Source of the DNA: Sipunculus nudus | Taxonomy: Eukaryota; Annelida; Sipuncula; Golfingiida; Sipunculidae | Direction: 5' to 3' | Assembly (NCBI GenBank): GCA_026874595.1 | Contig: CM049310.1 | Span: 67,286,056 to 67,350,055, forward strand | Length of the DNA stretch: 64,000 nucleotides | Shown: positions 46,462 through 58,784 of the stretch, one piece after another | How positions within the stretch are numbered: position 1 is the first letter of the stretch | Layout of the letters: the number at the start of each line of letters is the position of its first letter | Notes under the pieces: generated by a model | What the model saw: the letters and a program-made list of their open reading frames with translations, nothing else | Databases searched by the model: none | Told to the model about the DNA's origin: nothing | Translations under genes and position numbers: made by a program

Positions 46462-47424
46462 GTCCGCCCGGCACTCATGATAATCTTGGTTATCCGTAAG
46501 GTGTCTACCCGCGTCTCCATGGATAGACCCGTACCTCTATTGTCTATAGGTGGTTCTGCTGGCGAAGCAACACTGCGACGAACATGGCCAATATTGTTGC
46601 AGCGGAAGCATACTAGGTCGGCGGCTGAGCATTTATCTGGCGAGTGCGAGATGTTTCCACACTGAAAGCAGGGGTCACCTTCATTGTGTCGCCAGCGACA
46701 GTATCTTTGCCCAGTATACCTTGCCTGTCGACGATTACCCCTGTGTTGTCCGTAGTCGCGCTGGGAATAAACGTGAGCTGCCTGCACTGGGGTGGCTGAC
46801 TTGACATCCTCCGCGAGAGCGTCTAATCTTGAAGTCAGGGACTCAATGGCAGCTACTAGTTTTGCGTTGGTGACGTTTGTGTCAGCAGTCGTTTCAATAC
46901 GTGAAGCAAACACTATTATGTAGTCTACTGTGCTAAAATCACGCTGTACCACAGCTTGGCGTACAAACGGCCTTAAGCCCGATACGATGATATCTCGAAT
47001 ATCCCGATCTCGAACATCCAGACGGCAGGCAAGACTTCGCACTCTATCAGTGAAGTCCTTGATGGTCTCGTTCGTCCGTTTTTCCATTTTCCATAAAGCG
47101 CGGAGCAACTCCCACAGGTTATGGTTGTCTGGCCCATAGCGAGTCAGGAATGCAGTTTTCAGAGCGTAAAAAATTGGATCTCTTTTCCTCATCAAGCGTC
47201 TGGTACCATTCAAATGCCCTGCCCGACAGATGGAGTGGTAGTGAAGTAAGCTTGGAATCCGCCGACAGGCTTTTAAGTGCAGCGTAGATTTCATACTTGG
47301 CCAACCAACTTTTCGCATTCTCTGCGGATTCACTTCCAGTGAAGTGTTCTATAGTGACGCTGTCTTGTGCTGCCATTGGTCTTGTGATCAGCCGTCCCCG
47401 TCTTGTAATCATAGATCTGTGAGA
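46462..47424 (-). pseudogene. gag: Gag of Gypsy B with two zinc knuckles
   Basis: Start MAAQDSVTIEHFTG at about 47373 (minus strand), then WLAKYEIYAALKSL and LSGRAFEWYQTL, a Gypsy capsid (retrotransposon gag) region. After a frameshift near 47190, FLTRYGPDN and LVAAIESLTSRLDALAEDV (possible coiled coil) lead to CFQCGNISHSPDKC at 46629-46670, a complete C-x2-C-x4-H-x4-C knuckle. A second one at about 46569-46610, CFRCNNIGHVRRS, has lost its last Cys. Gag packages element RNA. Confidence 0.85.
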
Positions 47425-47444
47425 GGCCCGGGTTTTCTGCACCA
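47425..47444 (-). promoter_or_regulatory. Primer-binding site of Gypsy B
   Basis: On the minus strand, TGGTGCAGAAAACCCGGGCC starts two bases after the 5' LTR. Beginning with TGG (complement of tRNA CCA) at this place is characteristic of a tRNA primer site. I cannot say which tRNA. Confidence 0.75.
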
Positions 47445-47446
47445 CT

Positions 47447-47802
47447 TGTTATGCTGAGAATCACAACAATTCGCTGATGATAAATATATCTTTATTCTTC
47501 TGGTCTCACTGTACAACTGACTGTCGGGTGTGTTAAACCCAGCTATTTAACCCTGACCTATGTACTAATTAGCCAATGAGTGATCTCCCCTTACTGTCCA
47601 ATCAACGCCTAGCATAACGATCGCGAGGCTCGTTCCGCCTGATCGATTGCAGCTGTGATCCCCTGGAACCATAGGTAGTGTCCCAAACAACAGACTGTCT
47701 AACCCTCTCTAAATGGTATCGCCTGCAGTACGATCCCGTAGCGACCACTGGTGGCGTCCTTGCCTACATATATAAAAAAAATATATAAAAGATCGTATAA
47801 CA
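47447..47802 (-). repeat. LTR of Gypsy B (5' LTR in element orientation)
   Basis: It begins TGTTATGC and ends GTATAACA, giving TG...CA ends with a short inverted match. Differences from the left LTR are scattered substitutions and a few indels in the AT-rich end. Confidence 0.93.
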
Positions 47803-47879
47803 GAAGTAGGAAAGTTTCCTCCAGCACGATTGAATTCCATAATTTGGCGCAGACCTAGAAAGTGGTTAGGGTTTAAATT

Positions 47880-49690
47880 ATATTCCTTTTTCCTGTGTCC
47901 TTACGGTTGCCTGGCGTTTAAACCTTGAAATCCTGAACTTGGCTATATCTTATTTGATACAGGAGAGTGCTTAGGACAAAAGCGTGGTAAATACTTACTT
48001 TCAACTGCAGTGAAAGGTACTTGTTATTGCAAATGCGATTTCTCAATCTGCCAAAGATGATGGAGACCTTGTGCACGATCAGCTCGTCTTCCGTGCTGTG
48101 GTGTTCCACGCAGTGGAGCCGAGATAAATGAAGTTTTATTGAGTGAGGACCATTTTTATGCAAAAGCGTTGCATTTATTTGTAAAGGCTGAGCATAATAC
48201 TTGTAGGTCTGCCTTTTAGTGAGACAAAATGTCGACATCAACTGCGTACAACAGCTCATGAACGAGTCATCTTTGCACTTTGGTCGAAGCACATACGACT
48301 TGCCAGGTTGAACAGCTTGTACTGCAGGGTGCAATAGTATGCCATAGATGTCCTCGAAAGCTTGGCCTAAGAGGGCAGAGAAGAATATACCAAATGATGT
48401 AGGGCTAGACACATCCACCTACATCCATACATCATGAAATAACCATCTCATTGTCATGGAATCGATAATGATTTTAGTAGCTTTGGAGGAAGGCTTATTC
48501 TCTGATAAACCAAATGAGACCAAACCGTATAATATAGTATAAAACCTTGATGAGGTCGATAAAACCATGTAAAGAGGCTTCTGTTGCTCAAGACACTCTT
48601 CCTGGAGTAGGCAAATGGAGAATACAGACACGGATGGAATCCACATTGATATTCAGGCAGGGCCCTCCCTCTCTGCTATGATCTGAAGGCGAAGGAAGAA
48701 CATTACCCAATATCTCCCAACTACTCTGAGCAAAGAGATTCTACTGTAGTAGTTACACTGTGAACGATCCTCATTGCTATTGTACAGTGTTGATGTTTCG
48801 CGTTTCGTAGTCCCCAGGGAATCTGGCCAGCATCTTAGTATACGCGACACAGATACAAGAGCTTGGATATATGATATTACCGCCCTGATGTGAACAGTTC
48901 AAACGTGAAACCAAATGCTTGTGATTCTTGAGTAGGTCAATGGCACACTTAAATTCGTCATATGAGATCGTGCCATCAAGATCTCAGATGAGTAGCAGTT
49001 CGGGAAAACTGTGATAGTAATAGTTAGCTGTCCGTCCGCTGAACGCAGGGGAGACGTCCTTTTTGGAATACGGACTATAACTTCTTTCAGACCTGCAAAA
49101 AAAAAAAAAAAGAAAAAAGAAATGTTACCTGTTCGAGTATGTTCCTATGCGGATGCAGAGCTCACTCAAATACTTTTGTATTCCTGCGCGGATGAGCGGC
49201 TGATCAGTGATCTTTGACCGTATCCACTACATTTATTGTTGTAAAGCAGATACTGAAGTCTGACAGCACTATTTGCAGCAAGTGCAGGCAGGCAACCATC
49301 TGGATTTACCTTTCTGCTGAAGACTGAGAATGCAGCATCTGAAAAGTTGGGTCGCAATTGATTCCAGGCTGGTTTAACTCCGTCAGGTCTGTCCAAGATT
49401 TGAAATGTGGTTGTTCGATTTTCCTGGAAGTGTAAAATCAGGTCTGCATTATGCATTGCCATCACATTAAGGCAAAGTAGTGGTTTAAACTTTGCGCGTT
49501 GGGCCTTTCTGGGACACGTCAGCAGTATCACAGTCAGCAAGTGCTAAGAACGGCACCGAGTTATAATGTAGGTGCTCACGCCTCTCAATATAACCCAGCT
49601 GATGACAGCTTAGCGAGGATCGAGGATGCTGACGTAACATAGACCCCTCTGTCTCCTTAGAAGTCGGATCCACTTATCGAGGTACAACCT
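47880..49690 (-). pseudogene. Heavily decayed LINE D (endonuclease tail and reverse transcriptase)
   Basis: Reading the minus strand from the right: an endonuclease tail (IERREHLHYNS, then ALADCDT, about 49680-49500); a linker with MHNADLILHFQEN and GVKPAWNQLR; then RT fragments. These are CNYYSRISLLRVVG (48780-48700), LLQEECLEQQKPLYMV followed by a shifted palm segment, and SSPTSFGIFFSAL near 48400. The thumb end reads IFGRLRNRICNNKYLSLQ and YHAFVLSTLLY near 48000. Order and spacing fit one LINE ORF2. Stops and frameshifts are very frequent and the YADD box is no longer legible. This is the oldest-looking LINE in the window. Confidence 0.75.
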
Positions 49691-50943
49691 GTGTGTAGTG
49701 CACATTTCCATCAAGAGCTGAAGAGCTGACCATTTTCATCCATATTTCCAAAGCCGGACATGCCACGTTCCTCTCATAACGTGTCCTGGGAGACATCAGA
49801 GGCTAGCAGGGTAGGTAGCAATTTACTGTATGTTCCCGCTGTTGGCGTCTAGTCTAACAGACATTTGGCGAGGCGATTTTGGGACGGTTGCTCCACTTAG
49901 TCTAGCAGTTTGCTGAACACTGCATATCTTATGCCATGCATTGGTCTCTCGCCCTCTGGATTGCAATCACTGAAGAACGTGAAATATTCTTCTTAAAGTG
50001 AGCAAGCCTGTAAGTAAGCCTGGCATCAATTAAGGCCGCCATACTGATTATGTTTCATTGTAATTTTGCACGTGAGGTGTTTTACTCAAAATTTTTCCAA
50101 CTGATACATTATTTTATTACTTAATTCAGACTGGGTAGTGGGCAACAGCCGATATATTTATTTTTTATTATCTGTCAAAAAATCTGTCCGTTAAAATCTA
50201 TCTAAATTTCTAAAACTTACATTTATATGTAAGTAAAAGTGAAGGCAAAACGGAAAAATCTCACTTTAAAATTATGACACAAACGAGAATCAAGACCATG
50301 CGTACGGCGAAGTTCAAGTGTGTTTGTGGGAATATCGAATAGCGGTTGGACGAATTTCTAGATGGAAGTTTCCTCCACTCAGCACAATGATCAGCTGTTT
50401 TATATATATGCAAAGATAAGAAAGTATGCTATATAACATAGGCGATATGCAATTTTTTATGATTTCGATTATCTGAACCCAACCCAAACACTTTTTTTAA
50501 ATAACCTGTCCGTGGGTTTGGTCCAATGTTGGCCCATTATATAGGCCCTATATGTTGATGCACTGGTACGGGAACGAACAATTATGAAACTTCGGTTAAT
50601 TCAGTGTTTTCCAGAAAGGTTCTTTAAATTCCATTTGAACATAAATTATATTGACGATTAAGTGATTATTCTGAAAAAAAAGCTGGGGCGTATCCAGAAA
50701 TATAGAAAAGAGGGTACCCACTGAATCTGGGTAATGGCCTATGTGTAGGCCTATAAACACCGCGTGCAGATATAGCCTATTAATATTGGCCTAAACAGAT
50801 AAAGACCATGTTACGCATTGGCTGAATATAATCTAAATTATTTATTATTATTGACTTTTAAGTTTGTCATCTGATAAAACGATCAAAGCTTAATACATAC
50901 ATATCTATCAGTGTGGATCCGCTTCTAAGTTCGTCTAACCCCC

Positions 50944-50944
<1 letters not shown>

Positions 50945-50975
<31 letters not shown>
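50945..50975. repeat. Poly-C homopolymer
   Basis: A run of 31 C on the plus strand, the longest in the window; its true length may differ. Confidence 0.85.
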
Positions 50976-50977
<2 letters not shown>

Positions 50978-51083
50978 ATCAGCTTAGAACTAAATTTGTC
51001 TTCCACCCTCCCTTCCCCTGTACACTGCACAGAACGGTTTCCGACTTCCGACCGATTTGGTATAGGTACGAAGTGGCGGCAGT

Positions 51084-51115
51084 GTGTAAAACCCGGACCC
51101 CGCGGACGCCGGATC
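51084..51115. repeat. GC-rich inverted-repeat arm (left)
   Basis: GTGTAAAACCCGGACCCCGC and the following GGACGCCGGATCC match the reverse complement of 57031-57063 with one substitution. The two arms are about 5.9 kb apart and enclose the Helentron-like elements. Confidence 0.7.
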
Positions 51116-51912
51116 CTGATATGAAACTATTTCTAATAAATTATCCTTGATATCGTGCCCGAACACACCTATCAAGTTAGAAAATGCACCTCAAAATGTT
51201 TGATAAACATAATTAGCAGTTTTATAGCGTCGAACGTATTATTCCAACCGCGGACCCCGAACGCTCAACTTTGAGGGCTGTTCCATTCTCACAGATCCCG
51301 TAAGTCCGTTGCCCAAACTATGTTTTAAGACAATTAAAAAAATCATAGCACCTACGTCAAATACTACACACATCAATTATGTAATGGAGTAAGGATGACA
51401 GATATATAGGCATCGCTACGACAAACAGTATGAGAAAACGCACAAAGTAACCTGCCAATTTCGCGGCGGATCCCGCACCAACCTTATATATAACAGCTGC
51501 AATCACTTGTAACCTGAAAGGGACTGACTGGAGGGCTATTCCCCCCCCCCCCCCCCCCATCAGTACATGTTACCCAAACGATCATTATATCAAAACTAAC
51601 TGTAGAACTCCATGGAAAAATGTTAATAACACCTTATGAGTTTAAAAATAGATAGAAATATAAAAAAATAATTATATAAACTATATAAATAAAATAAATG
51701 TTTCATAGAAAGACCCTGAAGACAATTTAGGGCTACTTTTGTTGAGTTTTTTTTTCTTTTTCTTTCAAATTATCCTGGAGATTTTGTCGTTTGTATATAT
51801 ATTTGTTAGATCAATACTGTGATTTTAGTTGTTTTTTTTTTTTGTACATCAATGGTAAACTATGAATGTATATAATGAACATACTCAAGTTGTTTTCATA
51901 GGCCGATAATTT

Positions 51913-51918
<6 letters not shown>

Positions 51919-51951
<33 letters not shown>
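51919..51951. repeat. (TA)n microsatellite
   Basis: A pure TA tract of about 33 bases. Confidence 0.95.
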
Positions 51952-51952
<1 letters not shown>

Positions 51953-52867
51953 TACTTACTTACTTACACACTCAATGACACAATATATATGAGCAATTAT
52001 AGTTTTTTTCCAAACATGTTTTGATTAACAAATATATATATATACATATGGACACAACACAGGCACTAGTGATTATGACATTGAACACAATGTTGGGTTA
52101 TTAATTATTACTATTTTTATAAGTTATTCACATTTTACATGTACATATTGGTACAATTGCATTGGTTATATATAGTAGTGTTAAAATGATATGTGTTTTC
52201 AATAAAAACATTCTCTGGGTACAATAATTATTGTGGTTTGTTTTCTTGTGAGTGCTGGTTTACAATGTTTGTGGAACAGCCCTTTTCCCATTTCCCCCAC
52301 CTCCGCGGTTTGCGCGAGGTGACAGTTATGTGTTATCCAGGTTTCCCGCGATAGAAAATTTTTACCTCAGCTGACTGTAAGTCATCTGAGCTATAGCGAT
52401 CACTCTTTGTCCGTCGTCCGTCCGGCCGTCTCTCCGTTTACAAGGCACAAATCGTAACCGCTGGACCTGTAATCTTAATTCTCACTCTACATCCAGAGAG
52501 GTCTATGAAAAGTCTTCTTGGAAACCTGGAATTAGGTCTCTGTTACCCATATTCTTCCAGCTATGGGGCTCCGAAGTACCCCCTAGAATAATGAAAAATG
52601 TGATACAAAAACTCAAGTATCTGAACAACTAATGCATTGATCACCATGATTCTTTGCATGGATATTAATCATGGAGTGTTATATCAGTTTCTGCAGACTG
52701 GTTGCCCCATCTGTATTTTTTTTTCGATTTTTACGATTTTTAGCTCAGCTGACTGTAAGTCATCTGAGCTATAGTCGTGGTCCATTGTCCGTCGTCAGTC
52801 CGTCTGTCCGTCTGTCCGTCCGTCCGTCCGTAGATGTGGCACGTTTTGAAACCGTAAGACCTAGCTA

Positions 52868-54000
52868 GGAATCCAAAATTCGGCATAATGTTAGATGTCC
52901 CCAAGATCTCCTACCAAGCCGAAAACTGGGTCTTTGCGATTTCGTTCCTTTGAGAAATTAAGGAAAAACCTCAATTTTTAATTAAAAACCTATTTTCACA
53001 CCTTAGGACCGTCTAATATCAAAACGACTCATCTGTTTTTCCTCATATTTACCATAAATATTCCTCTATATAGTTCCTATGTACATGCCAGAAATTATGT
53101 CTGTATTATATAATTTAAAAAAGTTATTGGCCCAAACATAATGCGTTTTGTAAAAAATCAGGAAAGATATTTGATCACTTAACACAAATATGTTAAAGCT
53201 ATGGACTTTTTTCCCAGTAATATAACTTTAATTAATCAAAATTAAATTGTATACCCAAAATAAGAACAAAATCTTTTAAATTTTTTAAAATATTAACAAA
53301 AATAAAAAATTGGTACCTTATATTTTGCCCAACTTTGACCATGGCACGTTTTTTTCCTGTAAGTACTGTGGATTTAATTTTCACAGCATGTTTTTGTTAG
53401 TATTTTGTCTGTTAACACCAAAAAGCTAGTGTTATGCAGTTTTCAAGAGCTCAGCTCCCCAGCTTCAGCTCTCAGTTCCTAAAATTTGGCATACAATTAG
53501 ATGTCTCCAAAATCCCCTACCATGCCAAGAATTTGGTCACTAGGACTGAATATCTTCGAGATATTAATAAAAAACTTCATTTTTTCATTAAAAACCCATT
53601 GTTACACTTCAAGACTGCCTAATATCAAAACCACTGATCTGACTTTAATCATATATAATATACATATTTTTCTATACATTCTCTATGCACATGCCAGAAA
53701 TGATGTCAGTATTGCGTAGTTGTTTTAAGTAATGGGCCCAAACATAATGCACTTTGTAAAAAATCAAGAAATATATTTACTCCCTTAACAAGGGGATTGC
53801 TGAAGCTAGAGATTTTTTTGTCAGGGATGTAACATTATTTAATCAAGATTCATGAATACCCAAAATTAGTTCTGAATTTTTCAAATTTTATAAGTTATTA
53901 GTATTAATATAAAATTAGTACCTTAAATTTTGCTCAACTTTGACCATGGCACGTTTGTTTCCTGTGAGCACTGTTGATATAATTTTCATGTCATGCACAC
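52868..54000 (+). repeat. Two tandem units of about 606 bp inside element 2
   Basis: CATGCCAGAAATTATGTC at 53084 and CATGCCAGAAATGATGTC near 53690 mark two units. Both carry TTTGACCATGGCACGTTT near the end and ATTAGATGTC(C/T)CCAA near the start. Divergence is moderate. The unit differs from the 340-bp unit of element 1, although the element termini are related. Confidence 0.8.
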
Positions 54001-55276
54001 ATAAGGATTTCAGCTTTTTAGTTTATAAAGCTGAAAGAAATTGGCCAAAAATTGTAGCTTTTGTTAATATTTCTATGAGACCATGTCAGACCTTGGCCCT
54101 CTCCAGCCCCTCTTGAGTCACCTGTATGTTGACCTTGTTGAACTTTCAGCAAATTATGCATGCTTGGGGCGAGGCATACACTGGGGCAGCCAGGCAGCTT
54201 ATGGCCAGCCACAGTTGATCCAGATGTCCAACCCAACTCATCCAGTAGTTTTAACCAACAACATAACAATAAACAATAAATTAATAAATTTTTATTGGTT
54301 TTTAATAACAAATTAAAGAAAAATAGAAAAGTAATTTGTTAGTTGATAAAAACAGGAAATTAACTTGCAGTTACTGATGATATAAGAATCTTGTATCGAT
54401 GGATAGAATGTCATGTATTCCAAATAACACCATGCAGTCACCTATGGTATTTTCAGTTCAATTTTAATGATAAAAAAGTAAATCATATTATTCATTACTA
54501 ATGATTGGGGATCATATGAAGGAAATTAATGATAGACAAAGATGCAGTTGATAATATTAATCTAGATTCCTACTGTGTCTAGTGTGTACATTGATGTGAA
54601 ATTAGTCCAAAATGAATATATTACATTTATTTTTTGTTAAATATAAATAAAAGCCATAAAACCAGGTACTTATGATCATTATTTAAATGTGTTAATTTTG
54701 TATGTTCTGGATTCTCAACATCATTGTTTGGTGAAAACTGAATAAATACCGGACATGGTGCGAATACTTTGCAATTGTATCTAAATACGAATATGAATAT
54801 GTACTCCATTATAAAATTCCTTGCATAAAGAATGGGAATTCAGGTAAAAATGAAAGTATATGATACCAGTGCAAATACTTTCAAAATGTATTCATGAATG
54901 CATTCATGAATATATTCTTTAATATTATTATAATAATCATTTCAGTTATATTTCATTTTAAAAAATCATAAGATTCTCTTATTATTTTTAATAAAAATTA
55001 TGTTTGGGACAATATTTGTTATTTTTTTTAATAAATAGTTAAACTCTTATATTATATGTTCTGCTTATAAGTTATATGGCCAAGTCAAAATCTGTGTGAC
55101 AATAGTACTCCATTTGTTAATAAAATAAATGAAATCAATCCTCTTCCCTGTCTCCAAAGATACTATCAAAATCATACATAAGCTAAACAACAACAACTCA
55201 TAATACAGCTTATATTTATTACCACACAAAACCAGCATGTGAATCATTTGTAAATCATATTTTTTTATCATATATA
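54001..55276. other. Nonrepetitive AT-rich interior of element 2
   Basis: No open frame of note. Very AT-rich; the short frames are not protein-like. Confidence 0.45.
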
Positions 55277-57030
55277 ACAGCTGAGCGCCGTGACCCATAG
55301 GTCCCTTGTTTTTCTCTATTTTCAGACCTTCAAAGTTGCCGTCATCTGTTAACAGGGCACAAATTGGAAACGCTGGACCTAGAATCTTCTTACTTTACAT
55401 CCAGATATAGGTCTATGAAAAGTCTCCTTGGAAACCTAGAATTAGGTCTCTGTTACCCATATGCTTCAAGCTATAGGGGCTCCAAAGTACCCCCCAGAAT
55501 AATGAAAAATTTGATACAAAAGCTAAAGTATCTGAACATTTAATGCAATGAACACCATGATTCTTTGCATGGATATTGATCATAGGGTGTTACATCAGTT
55601 TTCGCAAACTGCTGGCACCACCTGTATTTTTCGATTTTTTAAACGATTTTTTCTCTATTTTTGAGACCTTAAAAGATGCCAATCTGTTAACAGGGCACAA
55701 ATCTTAATGACTGGACTAAGAATCTTCTCTCTTGTTATGCAGGGAGGCCCATGAAAAGTCTCCGTGTAAACCTGGAATTAGGTCTCTGTAACCCAACACC
55801 TGTGAGATATGGGGCTTCTACCCCCCCCCCCCCCCCCGAATAATAGAAAATTTGATACAAAAGCTCAAGTATCTGAACAACTAATGCATTGATCACCATG
55901 ATTCTTTGCATGGATATTGATCATGGAGTGTTTCATCAGTTCCTGTAGACTGGTGGCGCCACCTGTATTTTTTTATTTTTTACTATTCTTTTATCTATTT
56001 TTGAGACCTTAAAAGATGCAGTCTTCTGCATGTTAACAGGGCACAAATCATAACGACTAGACCTAAAATCTTTTTTCTTGACATGTGGGGAGGCCCATGA
56101 AAAGTCTCCTTTCGAAACCTGAAATTAGGTCTCTCTCACCGATATTGTCCGAGCTTTGGGGCTCAGAAATACCCCCCCCCCCCAGAATAACTATAAATTG
56201 ATACAAAAGCTCCGGTATCTGAACAACTAGTGCATTAATCACCCTGATTCTTTGCATGCATATTCATCATGGAGTGTTTCATCAGTTCTTTTGGACTTGT
56301 GGCACCACAAAAATTTAAAAAAAATTTTAACACATTTTTTTCTCTATTTATGAGACCTTCAAAGATGTGGTCGTCCCCAAAGTAGCATAAATAACCATGG
56401 GGCCCAGAATCTTCTAACATGACATCCTGAGAGTTCCTCAAAAGTTTTCCCCAGAAACCTGAAATTGGGTCACAGTGACCTATATATTCTCAGAGTTTTG
56501 GGGTATGTTTGAGCACTCCAGAAACAATGCAAAATACACACAAAATTTCCAGATTCCTCATATAAGGCTGGTTGGATTGTCATCAGATTTGTTGTTTTTA
56601 TGGGTCTTGATGAAATTAAGCTAATTAATATGCATGAACAATGATGCCACCTATCTTATAATTAGTTGTCTGTGCAGGGACATACTATCAACATGTCAGT
56701 CGGCTGAGCGTCATGACCCATGGGTCACTTGTTACTCTTGTGTCTGTATAAAGTTATATTCATTTGTAAAGATTCCATCAATTAAAACTGCAATGTTTTG
56801 AGGACAAAAGTAACTAAAATGAGAAACAACTTAATATTACACCGGTGGTGGGGTCCGTACGTGAGGTCCGTCACGGTCGAAACTTTTAAAATCTTAAGTA
56901 AAACGACAGATTTTATTATTTTTTCATTGATTTAGACAAAACCAAAAAAATAATAAGTCTGTAGACACAAATTTTCTCTACAGTCTCGAAGAAGAACAAG
57001 AACAATCGATAAATAATATATTTCTTTCCG

Positions 57031-57063
57031 GGATCCGGGGTCCGCGGGGTCCGGGTTTTACAC
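57031..57063. repeat. GC-rich inverted-repeat arm (right)
   Basis: GGATCCGGGGTCCGCGGGGT then CCGGGTTTTACAC is the inverse of 51084-51115 with one substitution. It may be one of many copies of a GGGTCCGCGGGGTCCGGGT-type dispersed repeat rather than a true element terminus. Confidence 0.65.
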
Positions 57064-57865
57064 TGCAGCAAAGTGGTAAGTGTACGAAGTGGACAGTTAC
57101 TGGCCGCTTCCTTGGTTTCCATGAACGGACGGGGGATTAGACGGGCCATGGGCAAGTTATTTAGCAGGCCGAAGTCAAGGCACAAAGAAGACAGATACAG
57201 GTGAGATAACTATCTTTTCTGGAAGTAAATATCGTCCATTTAGGTCATACACAAATAAATCACATAAAGGCAACGTCACTGGAAAAAAAGATGGGTATAG
57301 GCTATAGATGCATTATTTTTCGGGTCTGTCTAATACGTAGCCCATAAGAATGAACTCCTCAATTGCATTTTTTTCAGTGACTGACGCATTGTGGAGTCCA
57401 TAGATTGCACGTGCAGTTAACTGTGATTATAACACTTCAAACGCAACTGTGAGTTTTAACAAATATCCATTGATTAATGTTCAGTACATCTATGTGTATT
57501 GTAGTCTATATTTGACCATTGGAAAACATAACTGTTCTGTTCTCAGCCCTATTTTGCACCAAGGAAGTTAAAATATGAACATAACAGTACACAGGCCTAA
57601 AGCCTTATACAGGACTGCCACCAAATGCAAGATGTCTACGGGGCTGTTAATGCTTCAATTCTCTCTGGACAAATACGATCAGTTGCTGATGTTACTGGTG
57701 CTTCATGCTTTCCAGAATGGTTATTTTTTATTACAAGCCTTTTGACATACAACATTATGTGAAAATTGGTTTGCTAAAACCATAGGAAATATTTTTATTT
57801 AAATTCCTTTCTAAGAGTAACAGATCGTATCGTGCTATAACCCCAGTTAGCCCTTTGGTGGGCCA

Positions 57866-57900
57866 GCGACGCAACAGAAACCTGAAACCTGTTGCGTCGC
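57866..57900. repeat. Perfect 12-bp hairpin
   Basis: GCGACGCAACAG (57866-57877) is exactly inverted at 57889-57900 around an 11-base loop, inside flanks GGCC...GGCC. It is GC-rich in an AT-rich region. Confidence 0.8.
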
Positions 57901-58784
57901 CGTCGGCCGCTATCTAATACGCGGAGAGGAGAATTCCCGGAGAATTTATGAAGAATTAGCGGAGAGTTTTAATGTGCAGTGTTACTTTTAAAAATATGTT
58001 AAAATCCCTTAAAATCTGCAACTATATTACTCCTAACATATTTGTTCACTTTCAAATGACCGAAATATTCAATAATCTGTGCAAACAATGTGTACTTGCC
58101 CACAACTGAACACCAGCGCTGAAGCTTTTGTGATCACCTCACGGACTGACCGCCATGGGTTCTGGGTCACATTTAACTAAGTTTTTAAAAATTGCCATCA
58201 TGAGATATATAGACTAACAATTGTTTTATTTGATATTATTAGAACTTTTTATGTTGGTATGAACGTGCAAGGAATAATGGTTTATTGCCAAATATGTGAC
58301 AGCTAGGATATTCCGTTAACAAATTCAGCCATTGGAATGGACACATTATTGCTAGAAATCTATTTAATTGTAGTTTAAAATCTGTTAAAATGTAAAGGCA
58401 GGTACTATTAAGTTTACTTAAAATCATTCTACAATATTAGTTTCATATTTCAGAATGTTTTTATTTTATAATTATTATTATGTGTAATTGCATTTTTATA
58501 GTCTTTGCATTTAATGCAACGGCAGAAATTAAGCACAACTAAAAAAGGTTATACAGTTTATTATATTCAGATAAAAAAGAAAACAGAAAAAATCACATTA
58601 TATAAAATAAAACAAATTTAAATAAAAGTTTACAGCAACAAATATCAAAAGCATCTGTTATACATAAAAGGCAAGGCAGTACATAAGACGTCGACTATAT
58701 TTTGCCCCTCCAACTACCTCCCCTTTCGCTCTGACAAGGCATTTACAGCTCCCCTCCCTCAGACTTCGCTCAGGCATCACAAAC

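Larger units (their letters stand above)
37280..47802 (-). mobile_element. Ty3/Gypsy LTR retrotransposon B with chromodomain (degenerate, split by LINE C)
   Basis: Two LTRs in the same orientation bound it (37280-37640 and 47447-47802). Reading the minus strand from the right, the order is LTR, primer-binding site, gag with two zinc knuckles, protease, RT, RNase H, integrase with C-terminal chromodomain, polypurine-like tract and LTR. That is a chromovirus-type Ty3/Gypsy layout. LTRs are similar by eye (fewer than about 20 differences), suggesting a fairly recent insertion, yet the coding region has several frameshifts and a changed RT catalytic residue. LINE C lies within integrase. No clear target duplication is seen. 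Confidence 0.92.
49691..52370. other. Noncoding DNA with homopolymers and a TA tract
   Basis: No coding is supported. It contains a 31-base C run (50945-50975), an 18-base C run (51541-51558), a TA tract (51919-51951) and a GC-rich block at 51084 that is inverted near 57031. AT-rich filler makes up the rest. Confidence 0.5.
52739..55310 (+). mobile_element. Helentron-like element 2 inserted in element 1
   Basis: The left end TTTAGCTCAGCTGACTGTAA and right end ACAGCTGAGCGCCGTGACCC...CCCTTGTT are relatives of the ends of element 1. GCTCAGCTG and CAGCTGAGC are exact inverse subterminal repeats. Element 1 sequence runs out at TTTTTACGATTTTT and resumes with TTTCTCTATTTTCAGACC, so the insertion is clean in a T run. 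Inside are a CCGTCCGTCCG microsatellite near 52800 and two copies of a 600-bp repeat. Noncoding. Confidence 0.7.
52430..56690 (+). repeat. Tandem units of about 340 bp inside element 1
   Basis: The segment (GGTCT/GGCCC)ATGAAAAGTCTCC recurs near 52501, 55411, 55747, 56092 and 56433. After removing the inserted element the spacings are about 339, 336, 345 and 341. Each unit also holds GATACAAAAGCTCAAGTATC and TTCTTTGCATGGATATT-like segments. Poly-C runs near 55821 and 56172 lie at the same place in two units. Confidence 0.85.
52371..56733 (+). mobile_element. Helentron-like satellite-bearing element 1 (outer)
   Basis: The left end carries CTCAGCTGACTGTAAGTCAT then CTGAGCTATAG, a hairpin-forming sequence (TGACT/AGTCA inside CTCAG/CTGAG). 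The right end carries CGGCTGAGCG, inverse of the left subterminal motif with one change. About 20 bases later the palindrome TGACCCATGGGTCA and CACTTGTT close the element. Between them are five tandem units of about 340 bp and a relative (52739-55310) inserted in a T run. No coding is present. Subterminal inverted repeats, an internal satellite, a 3' hairpin and insertion into T-rich sequence without target duplication match nonautonomous Helentron (HINE-type) elements; the class is inferred. Confidence 0.65.

Noticed and set aside
54018-54316. Opposed 97- and 77-codon frames
   Set aside because: They lie within the noncoding interior of Helentron-like element 2 with no protein signature.
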